Shown here in pieces: positions 34,471-43,505 of a stretch of DNA of 49,894 nt. The notes under the pieces are model-generated. The model had not been told where the DNA came from and did no database searches. It saw nothing but the letters and a program-made list of their open reading frames with translations. The position numbers and the translations under genes were made by a program. How positions within the stretch are numbered: the stretch's first letter is position 1; each line of letters opens with the position of its first letter. This stretch comes from Nemertoderma westbladi. Lineage: Eukaryota; Xenacoelomorpha; Nemertodermatida; Nemertodermatidae. The stretch covers positions 1 to 49,894 of the forward strand of contig JAUCBJ010008753.1 in the NCBI GenBank assembly GCA_032718475.1, read 5' to 3'.

Positions 34471-36753
34471 CCCTAGTGATCTAAAGAACTGAGACCCCGT
34501 ATGTCGTCCCCTAGTGATCTAAAGAACTGAGACCCCGTATGCCGTCCCCTAGTGATCTAAAGAACTGAGACCCCGTAGGCCGTCCCCTAGTGATCTAAAG
34601 AACTGAGACCCCGTAGGCCGTCCCCTAGTGATCTAAAGAACTGAGACCCCGTATATCGTCCCCTAGTGATTTAAATAACTGAGACCCCGTATGTCGTCCC
34701 CTGGTGATCTAAAGAACTGAGACCCCGTATGCCGTCCCCTAGTGATCTAAAGAACTGAGACCCCGTAGGCCGTCCCCTAGTGATCTAAAGAACTGAGACC
34801 CCGTATGTCGTCCCCTAGTGATCTAAATAACTGAGACCCCGTATGTCGTCCCCTAGTGATCTAAAGAACTGAGACCCCGTAGGCCTCCCCCTAGTGATCT
34901 AAATAACTGAGACCCCGTATGTCGTCCCCTAGTGATCTAAATAACTGAGACACCGTATCTCGTCCCCTAGTGATCTAAATAACTGAGACCCCGTATGTCG
35001 TCCCCTAGTGATCTAAAGAACTGAGACCCCGTATGTCGTCCCCTAGTGATCTAAAGAACTGAGACCCCGTATGTCGTCCCCTAGTGATCTAAATAACTGA
35101 GACACCGTATCTCGTCCCCTCAAGTGATCTAAATAACTGAGACCCCGTATGTCGTCCCCTAGTGATCTAAAGAACTGAGACCCCGTATGTCGTCCCCTAG
35201 TGATCTAAATAACTGAGACCCCGTATGTCGTCCCCTAGTGATCTAAATAACTGAGACCCCGTATGTCGTCCCCTAGTGATCTAAAGAACTGAGACCCCGT
35301 ATGCCGTCCCCTAGTGATCTAAAGAACTGAGACCCCGTATGTCGTCCCCTAGTGATCTAAAGAACTGAGACCCCGTATGTCGTCCCCTAGTGATCTAAAT
35401 AACTGAGACCCCGTAGGCCGTCCCCTAGTGATCTAAAGAACTGAGACCCCGTATGTCGTCCCCTAGTAATCTAAAGAACTGAGACCCCGTATGTCGTCCC
35501 CTAGTGATCTAAATAACTGAGACACCGTATCTCGTCCCCTCAAGTGATCTAAATAACTGAGACCCCGTATGTCGTCCCCTAGTGATCTAAAGAACTGAGA
35601 CCCCGTATGTCGTCCCCTAGTGATCTAAATAACTGAGACACCGTATCTCGTCCCCTAATGATCTAAATAACTGAGACCCCGTATCTCGTCCCCTAGTGAT
35701 CTAAATAACTGAGACCCCGTATGTCGTCCCCTAGTGATCTAAAGAACTGAGACCCCGTATGTCGTCCCCTAGTGATCTAAAGAACTGAGACCCCGTATGC
35801 CGTCCCCTAGTGATCTAAATAACTGAGACACCGTATCTCGTCCCCTAGTGATCTAAATAACTGAGACCCCGTATGCCGTCCCCTAGTGATCTAAAGAACT
35901 GAGACCCCGTAGGCCGTCCCCTAGTGATCTAAATAACTGAGACCCCGTATGTCGTCCCCTAGTGATCTAAATAACTGAGACACCGTATCTCGTCCCCTAG
36001 TGATCTAAATAACTGAGACCCCGTATGTCGTCCCCTAGTGATCTAAAGAACTGAGACCCCGTATGTCGTCCCCTAGTGATCTAGAGAACTGAGACCCCGT
36101 ATGTCGTCCCCTAGTGATCTAAATAACTGAGACACCGTATCTCGTCCCCTCAAGTGATCTAAATAACTGAGACCCCGTATGTCGTCCCCTAGTGATCTAA
36201 AGAACTGAGACCCCGTATGTCGTCCCCTAGTGATCTAAATAACTGAGACCCCGTATGTCGTCCCCTAGTGATCTAAATAACTGAGACACCGTATCTCGTC
36301 CCCTAGTGATCTAAAAAACTGAGACCCCGTATCTCGTCCCCTAGTGATCTAAATAACTGAGACCCCGTATGTCGTCCCCTAGTGATCTAAAGAACTGAGA
36401 CCCCGTATGTCGGCCCCTAGTGATCTAAAGAACTGAGACCCCGTATGCCGTCCCCTAGTGATCTAAATAACTGAGACACCGTATCTCGTCCCCTAGTGAT
36501 CTAAATAACTGAGACCCCGTATGCCGTCCCCTAGTGATCTAAAGAACTGAGACCCCGTAGGCCGTCCCCTAGTGATCTAAATAACTGAGACCCCGTATGT
36601 CGTCCCCTAGTGATCTAAATAACTGAGACCCCGTATGTCGTCCCCTAGTGATCTAAAGAACTGAGACCCCGTATGTCGTCCCCTAGTGATCTAAAGAACT
36701 GAGACCCCGTATGCCGTCCCCTAGTGATCTAAATAACTGAGACCCCGTATGCC
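34471..36753. repeat. 38-bp satellite array, about 60 units
   Basis: Head-to-tail copies of a 38-bp unit that includes CCCCTAGTGATCTAAA and ACTGAGACCCCGTA. The unit contains stop codons and the period is not a multiple of three, so no long frame exists. Variation is limited to a few sites: AAAGAACT or AAATAACT; GACCCCG or GACACCG; and the last six bases (ATGTCG, ATGCCG, AGGCCG, ATCTCG). The GACACCG form is always followed by ATCTCG. Rare units carry CCCCTCAAGTGAT (35.12, 35.54 and 36.14 kb), each inside the same longer neighbourhood, which indicates higher-order copying of about 420-600 bp. Confidence 0.97.
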
Positions 36754-36820
36754 AAGGTGCAATGGATCCCTGATATTTATTGAAGTTTCTTAAATTTCCC
36801 TCCCGTGGTTTATTTTTTAA

Positions 36821-37080
36821 GTTTTTTACCGAAAACATATGTTTTTTACCGAAAACATATGTTTTTTACCGAAAACATATGTTTTTTTACCGAAAACATA
36901 TGTTTTTTACCGAAAACATATGTTTTTACCGAAAAGGCGAAAACATATGTTTTTTACCGAAAAAATATGTTTTTTTACCGAAAACATGTTTTTTTTACCG
37001 AAAACATATTTTTTTTACCGAAAACATATGTTTTTTGCCGATAACATATGTTTTTTTACCGAAAACATTTGTTTTTTACC
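36821..37080. repeat. 20-bp minisatellite with a perfect palindrome
   Basis: About 12 copies of TTTTTTACCGAAAACATATG, with small length changes in the T run and one interrupted unit near 36927-36945. Adjacent units create AAAACATATGTTTT, a perfect 14-bp palindrome, in most copies. The short plus-strand frames reading FFYRKHMFFT are periodicity artefacts. Confidence 0.95.
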
Positions 37081-37202
37081 CAGTTGCGAAGTACTGAGTC
37101 AATTGGACGATCTGTTGTATATTGCGAAAGTTAGTTACTTGTTTTATATTTTTTTCATAAAATTACATAAAAATAGTTAACTTTAACTTTTAAGAGTTAA
37201 CT

Positions 37203-37987
37203 TTAAGGGGGAGGGGGGGGGGGGGGGGGGGGTACACCATTTTCGGACAACTCTTCGATTTATCACTCTCACCGTTTCAAAATTGTTTGGTTTTGGCTAA
37301 AATTTTGAATATAGGTGCCTAAGATGCTATTCTACATGACAGGTCAGAAAAATTTCGCTACTTAATATTAGTTAATACTAGTTAACAATAAAAAAAAACT
37401 TGGTTGCGCTTAAAACCCTAAGGCTTTTACAGTTTTGAATCTAATCACATGAAAGTTTTTTTATATGATAGATCAAAGATGGGGCAAGATAACAACTACC
37501 TGACGAAATTTTGTAAAAATAATTCTGCACCGCTAGGTGGCGCTGCAAATTTATGCTAAATTTGTAGGTTTGTTATAAATATTATTACATTTTATTAACA
37601 AAAAATTTCGACAAGTTTTCTAATATTTTACTACTATATAATACTATAATAACTTTAATACTTTTATGCAGGGTGGCTATCTAGACACCCACAGAAAGTT
37701 TCAGACTAATTGCTCAAAAATTGTAGAAGTAGTAGGGTTTTGAAGTTGACAATTTCATAAAAAAATATTTGGAGATAATCGACCTTTCATTATACATAGT
37801 AATAGTAATTTCAATAGGAATCCCTAAATGGAAATTGTTATAACTTGAAAACTAAAAGAGATATTAAATAGCGGTTTTCCGATTTGGAAACACCATTCAA
37901 TGGTACATTATAATAGACCATAAAACAAATTCGACATATTTTGGACCAAAATGGTGTACCCACCCCCCCCCCCCCGCCCCCCCTTAA
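37203..37987 (+). mobile_element. TTAA-type poly-G/poly-C element, longest copy C
   Basis: The element is bounded by TTAA on both sides (37203-37206 and 37984-37987). It starts with a G-rich run of about 26 bases and GTACACCATTTTCGG, and ends with TTTTGGACCAAAATGG, TGTACCCA and a C-rich run, so it has inner terminal inverted repeats around GGTACACCATTTT. At 777 bp it is about twice as long as copies A and B and contains both of their halves, so it is the best template for the family. It also contains CCGCTAGGTGGCGCTG at about 37540. It has no transposase frame and must be non-autonomous; a piggyBac-type source is inferred from TTAA only. Confidence 0.85.
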
Positions 37988-38132
37988 ATGGCATTCACAA
38001 TAATTATTAAGGAAAAGTCATTTATTTAGTGAGGCTATATATTTATATTATATTATATCAATATTTTTAAACAATCAATCAATTAAACAATTCAACAAAC
38101 AATTCCTTACATGGCTGTTCATTTTTTTACTA

Positions 38133-38575
38133 TTAATGATCATTATAATTAGCAAACAGACATTCAGGTCTATTTATAGAATCCGGTTGAGTATCAGGAT
38201 AACATGCAGACCATTGATGGATACTGGGACACGATTTAAAGGTCACGGGGTCAATTATATTGGATTCGTAATTGGTTGTTACCAAAGGAGGTATAAGATC
38301 ATTAATCCCGGCAATGCAAGTCCATCCTTTATCATCTGACCGTATTCGATTGTTGTACTCGTTAGGTCTTTGGTTGCGACTCGACTCTATAATATTGTTA
38401 TACTTTCTGTTTCCACTGTTTCGTAGTCTTTTTGTAACGGTGGGTTCTCCAATAATATTCGATTCTTCGTTGTTTGGGGGGTGCGGAATATTGATTTCAC
38501 CTTGATGTATTCTGGGTTGATGCGTCGGTTCCTTTTAGACAAATCGGTCTGCCGTACATTTTGTTCGTTTACTAT
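38133..38575 (-). other. Candidate coding segment: two overlapping open frames
   Basis: On the minus strand two frames without their own start look protein-like. One is open from 38534 to a TAA at 38133-38135 and contains RNSGNRKYNNI and KGWTCIAGINDLIPPL. The other runs from 38575 to a TAG at 38397-38399 and contains VRQTDLSKRNRRINPEYIK and LLENPPLQKDYE. Both have hydrophilic, mixed composition unlike the surrounding AT-rich DNA. They lie 450-900 bp downstream, in transcription sense, of the FAM181-like exon and could be its 3' exon, with one frame real or a frameshift between them. No strong acceptor is visible (weak candidates are GGCAG near 38555 and CCCAG near 38515). Confidence 0.3.
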
Positions 38576-39029
38576 TTATAATATGAACTAGGTGATGTAT
38601 AATGGAGAAGTTTATAGGATTACAGAACCAGTTAGACATACATGATCTGTGCGAACTGCCGTGCAATGCCAGACTAATAATATAAATAATAAACTTTTTT
38701 TATGCCTAAGCCTATCTATTAGAGTTAGTTTTCATATAAAGTGAAAATAGTCAGTTGTAATATAAAGTGATACATTACGTAGATAAATATTAATGTTCTA
38801 TTATTTTAATGAATAATAATAAAAAATATAATTATTTATTATTTGAGACAATATTTAATATTGGGGGAAAAGTATTAGATTTTGGAAAATTTAGGAAGAA
38901 TATGTTTATGTATATCTTTAAGGATGCAGTTTATATTTCAGGACGAAAAATGTTACTACTAATTGTATGTCCACTGTTGGAATTTAATTTCAGAATTTAT
39001 ATATTTTTCATAGCATCTAAGAAACACAT

Positions 39030-39335
39030 TTATAAATGTAAGTATGTGCGGCAGACCTTAACCAATCCTTGTCCATCAGAATGTGACGTCATACATTGGA
39101 CTTTATCCACAACTTGCCCATCTGTTTGACACTTCCCTTTCGTGCGGAGCGCCTCGTTGTGAAAACGTTTTCCAAGCTGTTTTTCCAGGAACTTTCGATG
39201 ATTGACTTTTCGCTTTTCTGATCTTCTGAAATTCTTTGGCTTCTCAAGAGTTTGCAACATATCAAAAGAATTTGTGTTGATGAAAGAAATAAGATCTGTG
39301 GAAATCTGTCGCGAAGATGACAAATGATAATTCAT
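39030..39335 (-). CDS. FAM181-like protein, N-terminal exon
   Basis: An ATG at 39333-39335 opens a 101-codon frame. Residues 12-60 resemble the conserved N-terminal block of vertebrate FAM181A/B as I recall it: a short helix (TDLISFIN, 13-20), a Leu-Glu-Lys turn, a Phe-Arg-Arg-Ser step (36-39) and the signature KVNHRKFLEKQLGKRF (43-58). FAM181 proteins bind TEAD transcription factors. The last 35 residues before the TGA-type stop context are less convincing, and the true exon may end earlier, although I find no strong donor. The sequence just before the ATG has GGAATTAG, so an upstream exon is possible. Family assignment rests on the one motif block. A chance basic helix is the alternative. 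Confidence 0.45.
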   Translation of the reverse strand: MNYHLSSSRQISTDLISFINTNSFDMLQTLEKPKNFRRSEKRKVNHRKFLEKQLGKRFHNEALRTKGKCQTDGQVVDKVQCMTSHSDGQGLVKVCRTYLHL

Positions 39336-39344
39336 TTTGTCCAA

Positions 39345-40165
39345 CTAATTCCAGGTTTTGAATTACTCCATATAATACATGACAAAACGATATACCAATA
39401 ATTTTGAAAATAAAACGTAAAAAAATTCGTGTTAACGTTTCGTGGTGGATTTTATTGACTTTTTTTGGAGTTAAAATTGTTTGGGTTGGTGACAGTTGTA
39501 GTTCTTTGTCAATTCGAAATAATTATCTTATTAAATTAATAAATAATTATCTGATTAAATATATTCCATTTAAATTTGTCTTGAGTATTTACGAGTGCGT
39601 GGCATCACTATCAATATAACACGAAATTTTATTCTTACTACATTGTAAGAAATTCCTTTACTTCAGTACTTATAGATTATGGGACTCGCATATAGTTTAT
39701 ATACCGGCTCCGTGGCGAACTTGATTTATTTGACTCAATTACTGTCACTAATTATTTGTGGTAGCGAGCTGCTACCTTAGTAAGTGTCCATAATGAGACA
39801 ACTGAGAGGCAGTGCTGTGAAATAGGAAATCAGAGGGGGGCAAAATACGAAAGGAACACGCGCTCGCAGGCAGGAAGAGGATTACATTACTACCATAACA
39901 ACGCACCATTTGGTAAAAAACAGACAACACATACAGAATATACGCCTCGCATATGCATTCACCTCCTACATGTACTAAACATCTCGTAAAACCTCCGTAT
40001 TTATATGCCATTCATGTGCACCTGACTTGATGATAGAACATTATTATCAGCTTGTCCAGAGTTTGAGTAGAATGGGTAATTAGGTGCAGAATTTCGATGA
40101 GAAACATGTATTTTTTCTTTTCAATAGTATATACATTTTATTTATTATGTTGCCTTTAATTCACA
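39345..40165. other. Unique sequence, no gene seen
   Basis: This is the upstream side of the FAM181-like exon. Short frames occur on both strands (for example 39404-39619 plus, 39772-40011 minus), without domains or splice context that I can support. Confidence 0.4.
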
Positions 40166-40490
40166 TTTCTTCGGAGGCCAAGGGTTCAATCCCTGCATGG
40201 TGGATAAGGTAGTTTTCGTTTCGGCACGAATGATGTAAATCGACTAACAAGGGCGCATCTATGCCTTGCATACTTAGATCCGTTTCAGCCAATCCCTATT
40301 TTCCCCTGGCCCCATGCTAGCTTCCCCCTGAGATGTGCTGATGTGTTGGCATCTCTCTCTAGCTGGCAGTGTATATTGCCTCGGTGCCTTTAGTATGCAC
40401 TATTATATTAGAAATATTGCATGTCTAATCGTGATTCGTAAATCACGACTTTCCCCATTCTCCGCTGGGTGGTGCAGCGAATTGGATCCG
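40166..40490 (+). mobile_element. Possible SINE or LINE fragment with B-box-like motif
   Basis: GGGTTCAATCCC at about 40186-40197 matches a tRNA-type B box, but no matching A box lies upstream. At 40429-40448 there is a perfect hairpin, TCGTGATT-CGTA-AATCACGA. Moderate GC content contrasts with the AT-rich flanks. The segment may be one dispersed element together with the 36-bp array that follows and the AATAAA-bearing sequence at about 41128. Confidence 0.25.
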
Positions 40491-41075
40491 CTAACAGTAT
40501 TCCTGGGTAGGTGCTGGCGTTAGGGTGGATGTGTATTCCTGGGTAGGTGTTGGCGTTAGGGTGGATGTGTATTCCTGGCTAGGTGTTGGCGTTAGGGTGG
40601 ATGTGTATTCCTGGGTAGGTGTTGGCGTTAGGGTGGATGTGTATTCCTGGGTAGGTGTTGGCGTTCGGGTGGATGTGTATTCCTGGCTAGGTGTTGGCGT
40701 TAGGGTGGATGTGTATTCCTGGGTTGGTGTTGGCGTTAGGGTGGATGTGTATTCCTGGCTAGGTGTTGGCGTTAGGGTGGATGTGTATTCCTGGGTAAGT
40801 GTTGGCGTTAGGGTTGATGTGTATTCCTGGGTAGGTGTTGGCGTTAGGGTGGATGTGTATTCCTGGGTAGGTGTTGGCGTTAGGGTGGATGTGTATTCCT
40901 GGGTAGGTGTTGGCGTTAGGGTGGATGTGTATTCCTGGCTAGGTGTTGGCGTTAGGGTGGATGTGTATTCCTGGGTAGGTGTTGGCATTAGGGTGGAGGT
41001 GTCTGCTATATTGCACTGCACTGGCCGTGTGATACATAGCGACACCAAGGCATATAGATACGCTGAACGCAACAT
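40491..41075 (-). other. Possible secreted mucin-like repeat ORF (doubtful)
   Basis: An ATG at 41073-41075 starts a 194-codon frame. Its first 21 residues (MLRSAYLYALVSLCITRPVQC) could weakly serve as a signal peptide, followed by fourteen Thr/Pro/Ser-rich 12-residue repeats, as in mucin-type secreted proteins. Ten bases upstream, in another frame, an ATG at 41083-41085 starts a better signal-peptide-like sequence (MKLNVAFSVSICLGVA), but that frame stops at 40939 in the second repeat unit. The array may instead sit in a plus-strand dispersed element with AATAAA at about 41128. I lean towards non-coding. Confidence 0.2.
40498..41000. repeat. Second 36-bp minisatellite, 14 units
   Basis: Fourteen copies of a 36-bp unit with GTGTATTCCTGGGTAGG followed by TGTTGGCGTTAGGGTGGAT. 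The commonest variant replaces GGGTAGG with GGCTAGG. On the minus strand one frame stays open through all units (12-residue repeat TPTPTQEYTSTL). A second frame (repeat HPNANTYPGIHI) is closed by TAG in each GGCTAGG unit. Part of the unit, GGGTAGGTGTTGGCGTTA, matches 15 of 18 positions in the large megasatellite unit, which has the same 36-bp period. Confidence 0.95.
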
Positions 41076-41213
41076 TGAGTTTCATCTGGGTATTATAGTT
41101 CTGCGTAATCCCCGGCATACAACGGCCAAATAAAACTTTACTTTTACTCCGTATGTTCATGCACCACCCCCACCCAATGAATACCCTTCCTTTAGTATTT
41201 GTTCTCTATTGCA

Positions 41214-41472
41214 GCTGCATTTTTAAGAATGCTGTGCCGGCTTGTCGACAGAATTGTGCCGCCATAACTCCCTATCACCCATGACATTTGCTAGATCATC
41301 CGCATCTTCAAGGCAGTGTCCTTTAAGATGCGTCTCAAGATAGTCATGGGCTGTCCACCATGCTTATTCACTCCATGAGGCTGCCAAAGTACAAGATTAT
41401 GCACTGGCTGGTCCTCGCGGCGAAAGCAATGTCCTGCAAAGTGGAGGCGATTTTGTTCTAGTGTCAAGCTGG
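41214..41472 (-). mobile_element. LINE 3' end, copy C (ORF2 C-terminus)
   Basis: The minus strand reads RLHFAGHCFRREDQPV, then NLVLWQP, then GGQPMTILRRILKDT. After one frame change it continues DADDLANVMGDRELWRHN and KPAQHS. It covers the same region as copy A and is the least damaged of the three. The terminal part matches copy A's GGGAGTTATGGCGG and GCCGGCACA words. No RT domain is attached, so this is a 5'-truncated, dead insertion. Confidence 0.7.
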
Positions 41473-42130
41473 GGGAGTAGTAGGAGAAGCAGTGTCCCCC
41501 TCATAGTCCTCCCTAGCTTGGGCTATGGGCATTCCATTCGGAGGGCTATTAAAAATGCCAAATTCTGGTGCTAAATTGCGGTGCGCGCCATATGTCACCA
41601 TCGACAGTTGCCATCAACCAATCGTAGCGTAGCCTAACCTCGCGATGCCCGCCTTACTCGACTACTGACTAACTACTAACCCTAATGTTATTCACCTTTT
41701 CGCCACGTTACCACCACCACTGTATACTGTATATGGTGACGACAACGACGACGTGGCCATCTACACGCATCACGCATATATTATATTATATCGATTGCCA
41801 ACTCCTCGACTGCTGTCGCCAAACCAACAAACCAACCAGTATGATACATGAAATTCCGCCACGTTCCAGCTACGCGTATATGAGCAATAGTGATTATTAT
41901 TATTATTATTACGCAGAAGCAAATAATTTTTGATTATACAGTAGTTCCCTACCGGCTAATCAACCAATCAATAAACCGAATATAGGCTATTTCTCAGTTT
42001 AAGACCTGTATTATTTTTGAAAATATCTTATATATAATCTCTTGCTTTAATCACAATTAATCATTTGTAATCGTTTTAGTTTAAAAGTTTTTACTTTGTT
42101 TGTTTGATTTACAATAAAATAAATTAAATA
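41473..42130. other. Mixed sequence upstream of the virus-like ORFs
   Basis: The left part (41480-41760) is GC-richer with CG dinucleotides and no sustained frame. After about 41930 composition falls sharply to AT-rich DNA that continues through the virus-like cluster, so the boundary of that insertion may lie near here. No terminal inverted repeat was recognised. Confidence 0.4.
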
Positions 42131-42574
42131 ATGTCTTCTAATTCCGATATGGTTATGCCAATAGTAAGGCATTCATTTTTTGCAGAAGATGGTGAAGCCT
42201 ATATTGTTATTGATTATACAATTTACCGTCGGGGAGATGATAAATATAAAATTGAGTTTTCTGAAAAAGCCAGGAAAGTTTTAAGCTCAATTGATATTGA
42301 TGCTTCTGATAATAGTATTCATCTCTTAGATTACAACCTGAAAGTTGAGCATGAGGGAAAATTAATCAATATCTTACTATTGTCCATGATAGAGGGGTTA
42401 ATTGTTATTACACAATATAACGAAGCTGGTGAAAAGTTTGAAATACGGCTAAATCGGCATAGCCCCTACGAAATTATGTCTTTCTTTATTGTAATGATTT
42501 CAAAAGAATCCTTTGTCGAAACTGAAGAATCAACAGATAATGTTGAATATGTTGATAATATCATTGATTCTTGA
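42131..42574 (+). CDS. Unknown protein in virus-like gene cluster
   Basis: A 147-codon intronless frame starting at ATG in the context AAATAATG. The product is mixed alpha/beta in appearance, with alternating hydrophobic residues (YIVIDYTIY, then LINILLLSMIEGLIVI) and an acidic C-terminus. There is no signal peptide, membrane helix or Cys motif. I do not recognise a family. It is the first of three same-strand intronless frames in unusually AT-rich DNA, the third being a Polinton/adintovirus-type packaging ATPase, so a viral origin is inferred from position. The frame has no stops or frameshifts. Confidence 0.6.
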   Translation: MSSNSDMVMPIVRHSFFAEDGEAYIVIDYTIYRRGDDKYKIEFSEKARKVLSSIDIDASDNSIHLLDYNLKVEHEGKLINILLLSMIEGLIVITQYNEAGEKFEIRLNRHSPYEIMSFFIVMISKESFVETEESTDNVEYVDNIIDS

Positions 42575-42613
42575 CTTTTTCCGCTATATTATAAATATTT
42601 TATGATTATTTAT

Positions 42614-42659
42614 AAAATTTTGATGTTTTTAATTATGAAAAAAAAAAACATCAAATTTT
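42614..42659 (+). terminator. AT-rich hairpin after the first virus-like ORF
   Basis: Left arm AAAATTTTGATGTTTTT (42614-42630) and right arm AAAAACATCAAATTTT (ending 42659) pair over about 16 bp with one bulged base and a short loop. The hairpin begins 40 nt after the stop of the upstream frame and ends about 100 nt before the next ATG. Hairpins mark transcript 3' ends in mimivirus-type giant viruses, so a termination or polyadenylation role here is possible but inferred. Confidence 0.4.
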
Positions 42660-42762
42660 AAATAATCGAAAATTGTAGTAGTAATTGTATATACAGTATA
42701 ACAGATTTGTTTGTTGTTGTGTATTGAGGTAATTATTTTCAATTTACTTTAAAATTTGGAAA

Positions 42763-43212
42763 ATGGATATTTTAAATGAAAAATGTCCAGTTTGCTATTC
42801 TAAGTTATTGCAACATCGAGATTATTATAAATGTGAAAATAAACATGCAACTTGCGTACAATGTATTGTACAATATTCACAAATGAATAATTATTGTTCT
42901 AAAATTTGTCCTATTTGTCGCGCACCCATATCTAAGTTTAATATAAAGTTGGCAAGATACCAACCCTATTATTGGAAAGAGCTTCGCAATATAACTTATA
43001 TTTCTGCGGAAAGTAATGATCCGGGAGATTTATTTACAATATTGGAGAATTTTTTTTATAGAAATGTAGTACGACGGTGTTGCTACTATATTCCTTATTT
43101 TTTTAGCAGCGAACATAAAAAAATCATTAGCGCAAAATTATCGGGAAGTGATTTCCAAACCGCCGATGTTACCTATCATTATTTCGCGTATAAAGATGCT
43201 CACCATGCTTGA
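42763..43212 (+). CDS. RING-finger protein in virus-like gene cluster
   Basis: A 149-codon intronless frame. Residues 8-52 form a C3HC4 RING: C8-x2-C11, C24-x3-H28, C31-x2-C34, C49-x2-C52 (KCPVC, then KHATCVQC, then CPICR). RING domains bind two zincs and usually recruit ubiquitin-conjugating enzymes, so an E3 ligase role is expected. The rest (53-149) is rich in Tyr, Phe and Cys (NVVRRCCYYIPYFF) and has no domain I recognise. Small single-RING proteins with unrelated tails are common in large and mid-size DNA viruses. It lies 188 bp after the first ORF and 465 bp before the ATPase, on the same strand. The frame is intact. Confidence 0.75.
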   Translation: MDILNEKCPVCYSKLLQHRDYYKCENKHATCVQCIVQYSQMNNYCSKICPICRAPISKFNIKLARYQPYYWKELRNITYISAESNDPGDLFTILENFFYRNVVRRCCYYIPYFFSSEHKKIISAKLSGSDFQTADVTYHYFAYKDAHHA

Positions 43213-43379
43213 AATTACATTGAAAATGAGTCTACACTATAATTGGAAATAGCAACAAATAATAATAATAATATAATAACAAATATTCAACGAATAGAAA
43301 AATCCAGATTTTACATTACGGATCTAACTCTTAAACTTTTTGTTTATTTTACTTAATTTACCGGTAAAAATTGTACTTC

Positions 43380-43505
43380 TGTATATCACTCTAATGTTAT
43401 ACATGCCTTACCACAACCCGCTTGTAAATGAGGTCATCAGACCTCAAGCGGCTATTGTGGGTACATAAAAAACATTATGATGATGATGATGGAGCACCTT
43501 TTGTT
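43380..43505 (+). mobile_element. Possible LINE 3' tail with hairpin and microsatellite
   Basis: GAGGTC-ATCA-GACCTC (43430-43445) is a perfect 6-bp hairpin, followed by AAGCGGCTATTGTGGG, an A-rich stretch and an (ATG)n microsatellite. A stem-loop followed by a simple repeat is the usual 3' end of many LINEs. An insertion here would explain why the gap between the RING and ATPase frames is much longer than the other gap. Confidence 0.3.

Noticed and set aside
34471-36753. The 38-bp array considered as a CRISPR-like array
   Set aside because: Units abut with no unique spacers, the whole 38 bp is repeated, and the context is a eukaryotic genome.
40498-41000. TTAGGG in each unit taken as interstitial telomere repeat
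   Set aside because: TTAGGG occurs once per 36 bp and never in tandem, so it is incidental to the unit.
43430-43445. GAGGTC-ATCA-GACCTC as a terminator for the RING gene
   Set aside because: It is over 200 nt downstream and followed by a LINE-tail-like sequence and microsatellite, so a LINE 3' end is more likely.
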